Positions 57,913-64,000 of a stretch of 64,000 bases of DNA are shown here, piece after piece (position 1 is the first letter of the stretch; every line of letters begins with the position of its first letter). Under the pieces are notes generated by a model. The model saw only the letters and a program-made list of their open reading frames with translations, did not search any database and had not been told where the DNA came from. Made by a program: the position numbers and the translations under genes. Source of the DNA: Motilimonas sp. E26 (GTDB lineage Bacteria > Pseudomonadota > Gammaproteobacteria > Enterobacterales > CBDFNC01); the NCBI RefSeq assembly GCF_021278025.1, contig NZ_JAIBHJ010000020.1, positions 1-64,000 of the forward strand. The letters are read 5' to 3'.

Positions 57913-58668
57913 ATGAAGCAAAATAATGAGCCCCCCATGGATCGTGATGCTCTGTTACGCCAGGCGCAGCAAGCGTTGGCTGACAGCGCAGCCACTGATG
58001 CTCCTATGGATACTAATCCATCATTACTAGTTAAAGCCATCGCTGCTATTTTTTGGCTACTGGCTAAGATCCGCTTCGTGGTGTTACGCCCTTTTGTTTG
58101 GCTAGGTTATGTATTTAGCGGCCGTAACCCCGTATTTCGATTCCTAAAAAAAGCAGGAGTTTGGCTCGCCTTTGAGCCGGATAAGCAAAAACCTGATGAA
58201 GTTAACTTTTCAGCACGCCGCTTAGGTATTAACGGCTCTTGGCTGAGCGCAGTTTTACTGGTCATCTATTTTTCAATCACTGCCGCTTACTTTTACGGCA
58301 CTCAGTTTGAAGAGCTCGTCTACACCACAGGTAAGCAAGAAATTGAGGCTGGTGAGCAGTATCAATTTACCGGCTGCACCTCATTACCTTGCAGCACGCA
58401 AGCCGACAATGGCAAGTATTACAAAATTGAAGCCAGCCATTTTTTACCTGCCTTGTATTATCCCGAAGAAGACGTGTTTGCTAATATTCCGCAACAAGAT
58501 GGCGCTTGCTTGGCTAAAGGTTACGGCTTTTACTTTCGTAACTTGCGTTCGCTGTATAAATATTTTCAGTGGTATCAAAAAGTTTACGATGTTTCTTGTC
58601 GGCCATATACCGAGGCAGAAAAACAATTAGCCATAGGTACAGGTCAAATAAGTGCAGTAAGCGAATAG
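57913..58668 (+). CDS. Membrane protein with periplasmic cysteine-rich domain, operon gene 3
   Basis: A 251-residue protein. The N-terminal part is cytoplasmic; hydrophobic stretches occur at about 36-58 (SLLVKAIAAIFWLLAKI) and 112-130 (SWLSAVLLVIYFSITAAYFY), the second a clear membrane helix. The C-terminal domain, probably periplasmic, has four cysteines (TGCTSLPCST, DGACLAKG, DVSCRPY) able to form two disulfides. A TAGGA site precedes the ATG and the gap to the AAA+ gene is 30 bp, so it is part of the same unit. No family recognised. Confidence 0.72.
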   Translation: MKQNNEPPMDRDALLRQAQQALADSAATDAPMDTNPSLLVKAIAAIFWLLAKIRFVVLRPFVWLGYVFSGRNPVFRFLKKAGVWLAFEPDKQKPDEVNFSARRLGINGSWLSAVLLVIYFSITAAYFYGTQFEELVYTTGKQEIEAGEQYQFTGCTSLPCSTQADNGKYYKIEASHFLPALYYPEEDVFANIPQQDGACLAKGYGFYFRNLRSLYKYFQWYQKVYDVSCRPYTEAEKQLAIGTGQISAVSE

Positions 58669-58675
58669 ATTTACA

Positions 58676-58712
58676 CTTCAACCCTATCACCATGGCTAGG
58701 TGGGGGTTGAAG
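58676..58712. terminator. Hairpin after the AAA+ operon
   Basis: CTTCAACCC and GGGTTGAAG outer arms with further pairing inside (TATCACC / GGTG), followed by an A-rich rather than T-rich stretch. Termination is only probable. Confidence 0.42.
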
Positions 58713-58797
58713 GCACTAAAAACGATATACTATCGAAAGTCCCCAGCAAAATATGCTGTAATTACCGCTCTCAAACTAATAATAAGCAGCCAATGAT

Positions 58798-59259
58798 ATG
58801 AATTCATTAAAAGACTACCAATTACTCACTCAACAAGCACTGGCATTAATTGAAGGCGAGCCAGACCTGATTGCCAATTTGTCTAACATCAGCGCCTTAC
58901 TCAATATGAACTTAAGTAACATCAACTGGGTCGGCTTTTATCTACACAAAGGAGAGCAACTGGTATTGGGACCTTTTCAAGGCAAGGTAGCATGCGTGCG
59001 CATTGATTTAGACAAAGGTGTGTGTGGCAAAGCGTTTAGTAGCAACACGATCCAATGCATTGCCGATGTTCATGAATTTCCGGGCCATATTGCGTGTGAT
59101 GCGGCTAGCCAGTCTGAAATAGTGCTACCGGTTAATGTAAACACCCAAACGGTGGCCGTGCTCGATATCGATAGCCCAATTCTTAATCGCTTTACTGAAA
59201 TAGACCAACAAGGCTTGAGTGAGTTTGTCGAACATATTCAAGCTAAATTAGGGTTTTAG
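58798..59259 (+). CDS. msrC: Free methionine-R-sulfoxide reductase (GAF-type)
   Basis: A 153-residue GAF protein matching E. coli YebR/MsrC in motif order: VACVRIDLDKGVCGKAF, ADVHEFPGHIACDAAS and SEIVLPV. The three catalytic cysteines (in CVRI, GVCGKA and HIACDA) are all present. It reduces free methionine-R-sulfoxide in the cytoplasm using thioredoxin. The stop overlaps the end of a convergent DUF7079-like gene by 12 bp. Confidence 0.93.
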   Translation: MNSLKDYQLLTQQALALIEGEPDLIANLSNISALLNMNLSNINWVGFYLHKGEQLVLGPFQGKVACVRIDLDKGVCGKAFSSNTIQCIADVHEFPGHIACDAASQSEIVLPVNVNTQTVAVLDIDSPILNRFTEIDQQGLSEFVEHIQAKLGF

Positions 59260-59644
59260 ATCTTTATATAACGTTTTAACCCGCAGCCAATCCGCGACAA
59301 CTAAGGCTTGGCTATAACGCCGCCACGGCCAACTCGTCAGGTGTTTTAACTTACCTCGAAGACTTTGCTGTCCAGCTAAATAATCGTTTATCGCATCTTG
59401 CAAGCTGACTGCTTCAAAACTTACCCACTCTCCAGCCACGCTTAATAAATTCCAATGCAATACAGGGTGCACCTGCGAGAATAATATTTGCTCAAGCTGT
59501 ATTAAACTAAATTCAGTATCTTTCTAACCGCCGCGCTAGATGAGCACTAGCTTGCTCATCAAACTCATTATCTAAATACAGTTCAGACAACAACAACCAA
59601 ACGGGGAAGTAACGCTGATAATCCAACGGTGGGGTTTGTTTCAA
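59248..59644 (-). pseudogene. Frameshifted DUF7079-like gene
   Basis: Two minus-strand frames together give one DUF7079-like protein. The first (TTG at 59644) reads KQTPPLDYQRYFPVWLLLSE then LYLDNEFDEQASAHLARRLE and stops at 59513. The second picks up in the +1 frame at about 59530 with KDTEFSLIQLEQILFSQV and goes on through HWNLLSVAGEWVSFEAV to 59248. The order matches DUF7079 (ELFLD, SL-EL-IL, NLLSVAGEW). A single indel near 59525-59533, at an A-rich GAAAGAT, would restore the frame. It may be an inactivated gene, a sequencing error or, less likely, programmed frameshifting. Confidence 0.75.
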
Positions 59645-59889
59645 TTTTTTTCTCCATTCATCGAGTCACCAACGATAACCAGGTCAATAACTGACCAAAA
59701 AATGACCAATATTTGTTACATAATATAAACCTTCTATTGCTTCAACCCGTTACATTTCAATTTAATGTTAAAAAAGTCACATTTTCTCGAAAATAAGAAA
59801 ATATTCTGTCCTGTATGAGATCTAGCGAATAGCGCAAACGGCTTATTAAGCTATCATCAACATTCATCAGTAAGCGAGAAGGGTAACTA

Positions 59890-59958
59890 ATGATCTACTT
59901 AGCCGCATGGATGTTGTTTGTTGGTATGACGGTAGCTTTTATTAAAGGCGCCAAATAA
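59890..59958 (+). CDS. Candidate 22-residue membrane micropeptide
   Basis: ATG preceded by AGAAGGG at 6 bp opens a 22-codon frame encoding MIYLAAWMLFVGMTVAFIKG plus AK. It is a single hydrophobic helix with a basic end, like other tiny inner-membrane regulators. A strong terminator lies 71 bp beyond the stop, so a short monocistronic transcript of perhaps 150-250 nt is likely. No homologue recognised; the transcript could instead be an RNA regulator. Confidence 0.6.
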   Translation: MIYLAAWMLFVGMTVAFIKGAK

Positions 59959-60028
59959 TTCTGACACGAAAGGATGTTTATCCCCAAACAACAATAGCTT
60001 AGACACAGATTAAAGTTGTTTAGGGTTG

Positions 60029-60050
60029 TAAGGCGGCATTAGCCGCCTTA
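60029..60050 (+). terminator. Terminator of the micropeptide transcript
   Basis: TAAGGCGGC-ATTA-GCCGCCTTA, a perfect nine-bp stem with a four-base loop, followed by GTTGTT. Confidence 0.82.
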
Positions 60051-60341
60051 GTTGTTGACAAACCAAGGCCAAACCAGAGACTGCGTAATTATAAGGTCAA
60101 CCCACAGGTCAATTACGGATGATTTTTCCCGGCATTTTTGGCAAGCAGAATACGGTCACCCGCAGCCTCCCCTCCCCGAGTGAGTAGTATTGTTCTTACA
60201 GAACCATCCCAATCAACTCAGCCCTGTGCAGTCTACCCTGAGCGAATTTTGACCCAGTAAAACAATTATTTTATTGAGTTTTTTCAGTTATGCTTTAAAA
60301 ATAATATGCGACGCCAAGGAATCACCTAGCAAGGAGCCAAC

Positions 60342-60953
60342 ATGAGTCAACCTTTTATCGCCGATGACGGCTTACCACGTTGTGGTTGGTGTGCAGGTGC
60401 GCCTGAGTTTGTGCCTTATCACGACCATGAATGGGGCTTCCCGGTCGATAATGACCAACGCTTGTTTGAGAAAATTTGCCTTGAGAGTTTTCAGTCGGGT
60501 TTAAGCTGGCGCACCATATTAAATAAGCGTGACAACTTCCGCGCCGCCTTTGCTCAGTTTGATTTCAATAAAGTTGCCCAGTTTAATGACGCCGACATCG
60601 AACGTTTATTGCAAAACGCCGGCATAGTGCGCCATCGCGGTAAAATTGAAGCGGTAATCAACAACGCCAAATGTGCACAAGCATTAGTTAAAGAAGCAGG
60701 CTCTCTTGCCGCCTTTTTCTGGCAATTTGAAGCCAAACCCGATGCTGACCGTATTCCGCAAAGCCAAACCACGACAGCCGAATCAGTTGCCCTCGCCAAA
60801 GCGTTAAAAAAACGTGGTTGGAAGTTTGTTGGCCCCACCACCGCCTTCGCCTTTATTCAGGCAATGGGATTAATTAACGATCATACGCCTGAGTGTATTA
60901 GTCGCAGTAAAGCTGAACAAGCCAGAGCTGCGTTTACCCCGCCGGAAAATTAA
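60342..60953 (+). CDS. tag: DNA-3-methyladenine glycosylase I
   Basis: A 203-residue protein that removes 3-methyladenine from DNA. It shows the Tag zinc and active-site landmarks: RCGWCAGAPEF with zinc Cys, YHDHEWGFPV, LESFQSGLSWRTIL, AGIVRHRGKI, and the later LINDHTPEC with the other His/Cys ligands. Length is near the E. coli enzyme (187). AAGGAG precedes the ATG. The stop overlaps that of a small convergent gene. Confidence 0.96.
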   Translation: MSQPFIADDGLPRCGWCAGAPEFVPYHDHEWGFPVDNDQRLFEKICLESFQSGLSWRTILNKRDNFRAAFAQFDFNKVAQFNDADIERLLQNAGIVRHRGKIEAVINNAKCAQALVKEAGSLAAFFWQFEAKPDADRIPQSQTTTAESVALAKALKKRGWKFVGPTTAFAFIQAMGLINDHTPECISRSKAEQARAAFTPPEN

Positions 60954-61114
60954 CCCTCTAAATCTGGCAGCAACTCACTCGATTCATTCTTCTCATGATG
61001 CTTTGAGCCTTGCTTTTGATGCATCAACTCTATTAGCTGCTGATCTAATCGCGCAAAGTAGATATCTTCTTCTGCTTTGCCTTTACGGCGCATGGTTTCT
61101 GTAAAATCAGTCAT
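60950..61114 (-). CDS. 54-residue conserved-looking small protein
   Basis: A minus-strand frame starting ATG at 61114, product opening MTDFTETMRRKGKAEEDIYF then ARLDQQLIELMHQK, charged and mostly helical, ending SSELLPDLEG. The stop overlaps the tag stop. An AGAGGTAA-type site lies before the start. It resembles small acidic/basic hypothetical proteins seen beside tag or elsewhere in Shewanella and Vibrio (by memory). Function unknown. Confidence 0.68.
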   Translation of the reverse strand: MTDFTETMRRKGKAEEDIYFARLDQQLIELMHQKQGSKHHEKNESSELLPDLEG

Positions 61115-61176
61115 CCTCATTACCTCTGATAATTCTGATTCTACTGTAAGTTTAGTTCATGCTGGTCAATTGCCTG

Positions 61177-61815
61177 TTATTCACGCTGGGCTTGCACTTG
61201 AAGCTGCATCGCCCGGCTAAATTGGTATTGCACGAAATAGACCAACACCACCAATAGCGCAGCATGAAGTGGCCAACCAGACACAACTTTAACAGTTGCT
61301 AACGTAGCTTCTTCAATTGGATAAGCAAGCCAGAGTAATGCCGCTTTTAAACTGTAAGCAACAATCCAAATAGCGGATGCCTGTTGCCAGATTTGTTGGT
61401 AACGCGGAGTTTGGCTAAATTCCCATGCTTTAAGTTCAGGACTGCCTAGTTCGGCAAATAACCGAGGAATCGGTTTACCTAGTAGAGAAAAAATTAAAAA
61501 AACTAATGCCGATTTCACCGCGCCTGCAAGCACTTGAATAAACACGACATCAACCAGCCAGCCTGCTGGGGTAAAGGTCACTATCAGCAATTCAATTAAA
61601 CCAAACAGGGCAAATACTAATGCGATTGGCCCTAAGGATTTCAGCGTAAGGCTTATAACAATGCCATAAATTCCTGACACTAATACCGCATAAAGTAAAC
61701 CAGCATAGTGATACACGCCAAGGTATAACAGCGCGGGGAGAATCATCGACAAAAACGCGTCGCGACTGAGTAAGAGCCCTTTGAGAATCGCCAAAGGGTT
61801 TTGATTGTTAGTCAT
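61177..61815 (-). CDS. Membrane protein of unknown function (VC0807-like)
   Basis: A 212-residue inner-membrane protein with about five to six helices, for example FLSMILPALLYLGVYHYAG, GIVISLTLKSLGPIALVFALF and HAALLVVLVYFVQYQF. Layout and the LLSRDAFLSMILPALLYLG opening resemble the VC0807 family of unknown function. It is alone, 62 bp from the 54-residue gene on the same strand. Confidence 0.65.
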   Translation of the reverse strand: MTNNQNPLAILKGLLLSRDAFLSMILPALLYLGVYHYAGLLYAVLVSGIYGIVISLTLKSLGPIALVFALFGLIELLIVTFTPAGWLVDVVFIQVLAGAVKSALVFLIFSLLGKPIPRLFAELGSPELKAWEFSQTPRYQQIWQQASAIWIVAYSLKAALLWLAYPIEEATLATVKVVSGWPLHAALLVVLVYFVQYQFSRAMQLQVQAQRE

Positions 61816-61975
61816 CAGTATTACCTATTTCGTCCGAGATTAAGGCTGTGGGCTTGTTATCCATCAAGCCCCTACACTTTACTCGAATGGCAAGGAACGC
61901 GCGTTAGCTTAGATCATGGCTCTCATCAAGAGTTTTGAGTGTGGCCAAATACCCAGTTAATATACTTGATTTATA

Positions 61976-62311
61976 TTAAAAGCCTATTTGATACAGCCCT
62001 AACATAATAGCGGCTGCGGCCAGCATCATAGGTCCCCCCATAATCACCATCGAGTGCCCAGCAATAGGTGAGTCTTTTGGCTGCGGCCACCAAGAAAATT
62101 CCATTTTAAAATTGCGGTCAGCATCTTGCCCAGTAAAATAAGACGTGAACATGATGCCGCCCAGTAAGAAACCCACTAGCGCATAACAAAACAGTAACTC
62201 ATTCAGAGGTGTACTATTTGCCCAATGCCAATGTAAGAAACTTAGGCCAAACATTAACGCCGCACTAACCATAAAACTGATCAACGACGCCTTAATCATA
62301 GGAATACTCAA
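61976..62311 (-). CDS. Small membrane protein of unknown function, three helices
   Basis: A 111-residue protein with helices at about 8-26, 37-58 and 90-108; the loop between has the tryptophan-rich, polar stretch MEFSWWPQPKDSP. Its family is not recognised. AAGGAG lies before the start. Between it and the GNAT gene on the same strand is 98 bp. Confidence 0.65.
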   Translation of the reverse strand: MSIPMIKASLISFMVSAALMFGLSFLHWHWANSTPLNELLFCYALVGFLLGGIMFTSYFTGQDADRNFKMEFSWWPQPKDSPIAGHSMVIMGGPMMLAAAAIMLGLYQIGF

Positions 62312-62409
62312 CGTTTCACTCCTTTTCGGATGTAATGGTAAAAAGTCTGTGCCGTCTGATCCTAGGCCAAGACTAATTGATGAACAACGCGCAAAATAAT
62401 CGAATGAGA

Positions 62410-62814
62410 TTACAGCTGTTTGGCCATCTTAAAATAAGCTTGATCAGCTTTATAAAAACGCTCGCCCGAGATAGCCATGCCAAAACGCTGGTAAAAACCA
62501 AGGGCTGATTCTCTGGCGTCACACCAAAATAATTTATAACCTTGTTCAATTAGCTGATGCAAAATATACTCGATTAAATAACTGCCTATGCCACGACCTT
62601 GAAATTCCTGCAAGGTGGCAAATTTACGCAACCTTGCCTCATGTTGATCTACAAATATCGAAGCAACGGATACCAACTTGCCATCAATTACCACGCCATA
62701 GTGCTTTGCATCCTCGTCACCGCTCACTTGAGAAAATGATTGCGGTTGATTAGGCCACAACACCGCTTGCCGTATAGCTAGCGTTTGCTGCCAATTTAAT
62801 ACAATGATCTCCAT
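62410..62814 (-). CDS. GNAT-family N-acetyltransferase
   Basis: A 134-residue acetyltransferase with the acetyl-CoA motif LQEFQGRGIGSYLIEYIL (Q/RxxGxG/A) and a closing WCDARESALGFYQRFGM typical of the family. The opening EIIVLNWQQTLAIRQAVLWP is shared with many small GNATs, whose substrates are unknown. Confidence 0.85.
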   Translation of the reverse strand: MEIIVLNWQQTLAIRQAVLWPNQPQSFSQVSGDEDAKHYGVVIDGKLVSVASIFVDQHEARLRKFATLQEFQGRGIGSYLIEYILHQLIEQGYKLFWCDARESALGFYQRFGMAISGERFYKADQAYFKMAKQL

Positions 62815-62940
62815 CGTCTCACTCTGCTAATTAATGATCTATTCCACACCTTACCAAAGAATAAACTGTCTGTTCGTGCAAAACATGACCCATCTTCTAA
62901 TATATTGATCAATGCTCATTTAACCGCAGTTTGGAACAGC

Positions 62941-64000
62941 ATGCCACGTTTAAAACTATCAGAGCTTATTAGTTCACTCAGTTATGCCCTTGATATTACC
63001 GAGGGCCAACCTGCTGGTCATTGCATTCGCTGCTGCTGGATTGGGATGAAATTGGGTGAAACAATAGGACTCAATAAACAAGATCTGTGGAATCTATACT
63101 ATGTATTGCTGTTAAAAGATTTGGGCTGCTCTAGCAACGCATCGCGGATTTGTGAGCTGTATTTAACTGACGACCTATCATTCAAACGAGAGTTTAAGTG
63201 GGTCGACGGCAGTCTGCCGCAGGTTCTTAGGTTTGTGTTACGCCACACTGGCACTAAAGCAGGCATATTAAGTCGATTTCGGGCCATCTCAGACATTTTC
63301 GCCCATGGCGATGAAATAGCTCAAGAGTTGATTAAAACACGCTGTACCCGAGGTGCCGACATCGCCCGGCAATTACGTTTTTCCGAACAAGTTGCAGGCG
63401 GTATTCACGCCCTAGATGAACACTGGGATGGCTCGGGCAGACCGGATGCTTTGCAAGGAGAGCAAATTCCTATCTATGCTCGCATTGCATTATTTGCTCA
63501 AGTCGTCGATGTGATGCATCAAGCAGACGGTAACGAGGCGGCAATATCAGAAGCCAGCAAGCGAGCTGGTACTTGGTTTGATCCCGCCCTAAGTGCGGCA
63601 TTTGCCCACATTGCAAGTGATGCTGAATTTTGGGCAATGCTAACATCCGACAAGTTAGATCAGCATATTCTATCCTTAGAGCCAGGCGGTTTTGAACAAG
63701 AGCTCGATGAAGATTTTTACGATGACATTGCTGAAGCATATGGCCAGGTAGTTGATGCCAAAAGCCCTTTTACTGCAGGCCATAGCGCTAGAGTGGGTTT
63801 ATATTCAAGCCTATTGGCCGAGCAAATGGGTTTTACAGCAGAAAGGATCCGTTGGATCAAACGCGGTGCGCTGCTACATGATGTCGGTAAATTAGGCGTC
63901 AGTAATAGCATTTTAGATAAGCCGGGCAAGCTAACCGATGAAGAATATGACGCAATCAAGCTACATGCCGTGTACACCCAAGACATCTTGGGTCGAATTC
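62941..64000 (+). CDS. Tandem HD-GYP protein (partial, runs off the right edge)
   Basis: The frame from ATG 62941 stays open to the window end (353 codons). It holds a degenerate first HD-GYP domain: HD is replaced in LLLKDLGCSSNA, and the GYP motif reads DGSGRPDAL. Then a second HD-GYP domain begins near residue 265 with intact HSARVG, LLHDVGKLGVSNSILDKPGK, cut before its own GYP. HD-GYP domains hydrolyse c-di-GMP with a metal centre, so only the second unit looks active. No membrane or sensor domain is seen so far. The right end and any partners lie outside the window. Confidence 0.88.
   Translation, partial: MPRLKLSELISSLSYALDITEGQPAGHCIRCCWIGMKLGETIGLNKQDLWNLYYVLLLKDLGCSSNASRICELYLTDDLSFKREFKWVDGSLPQVLRFVLRHTGTKAGILSRFRAISDIFAHGDEIAQELIKTRCTRGADIARQLRFSEQVAGGIHALDEHWDGSGRPDALQGEQIPIYARIALFAQVVDVMHQADGNEAAISEASKRAGTWFDPALSAAFAHIASDAEFWAMLTSDKLDQHILSLEPGGFEQELDEDFYDDIAEAYGQVVDAKSPFTAGHSARVGLYSSLLAEQMGFTAERIRWIKRGALLHDVGKLGVSNSILDKPGKLTDEEYDAIKLHAVYTQDILGRI

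Larger units (their letters stand above)
59645..60341. other. 697-bp region holding only a micropeptide gene and a terminator
   Basis: Between the DUF7079-like start and tag the sequence has a 22-codon frame (59890) and a hairpin (60029), described separately. The remainder, 60051-60341, has no convincing frame or RNA, though it should contain the tag promoter; an AT-rich stretch occurs around 60265-60305. Confidence 0.5.

Overview
The window looks like chromosomal DNA from a marine, motile, respiring gammaproteobacterium of the Alteromonadales type (Shewanella-like or a relative). The evidence is a core of enterobacteria-like housekeeping genes (uspA, rsmJ, prlC, gor, metE, tag, yebR-type methionine sulfoxide reductase), a moderate-to-low GC feel, three large chemoreceptors and several big c-di-GMP proteins. 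The genus cannot be fixed from the sequence alone. No tRNA or rRNA gene, CRISPR array or insertion sequence was seen, but the extreme left edge carries a textbook rRNA P1-type promoter firing leftwards out of the window.

Layout. 1-5744: rRNA-type promoter (minus), gamma-carbonic-anhydrase-like protein, ferritin, histidine phosphatase, UspA, a chemoreceptor and RsmJ, plus two small genes. 5761-14938 (all minus): a periplasmic-sensor PAS-GGDEF-EAL protein, an MscS-type channel, a GAF/PAS-GGDEF-EAL protein, and oligopeptidase A behind a probable heat-shock promoter. 15349-18773: an orphan sensor kinase and glutathione reductase. 18848-24079 (minus): EptA with a PmrA-type box, then an arsenic operon arsR-gapdh-phosphatase-arsJ. 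Between gapdh and the phosphatase lie three degenerate tandem copies of the gapdh 3' end. 24275-29989: a chemoreceptor, a sugar-type binding protein without a permease, and a complete amino-acid (probably cystine) ABC transporter.

30017-37323: a CLCA_X-like protein, two tandem secreted paralogues, a four-repeat DUF4397 lipoprotein, a periplasmic binding protein and metE with possible MetJ sites. 37398-41958: a YqaB phosphatase, then a four-gene unit of unknown function (membrane/helical-repeat protein, membrane/coiled-coil protein, a 57-residue membrane protein, and a TAXI-type periplasmic protein without a TRAP permease). 42066-44271: a divergent TetR/flavodoxin-fold/NmrA redox locus with paired operators. 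44639-46249: a chemoreceptor with a c-type heme motif. 46373-53668: small metabolic, VOC and regulatory genes and an FG-GAP lipoprotein. 53881-58668: a second unknown operon built around a ClpB/ClpA-like double AAA+ protein whose first ATPase site has lost its Walker lysine. 58798-64000: methionine sulfoxide reductase, a frameshifted DUF7079-like gene, small membrane genes, Tag glycosylase, and a tandem HD-GYP protein cut by the window edge.

The best candidates for an undescribed system are the 53881-58668 operon and the 38125-41958 unit. Each combines large helical proteins with membrane and periplasmic parts and no recognised pathway. The order uspA, rsmJ, prlC, gor follows E. coli, with signalling genes inserted between.
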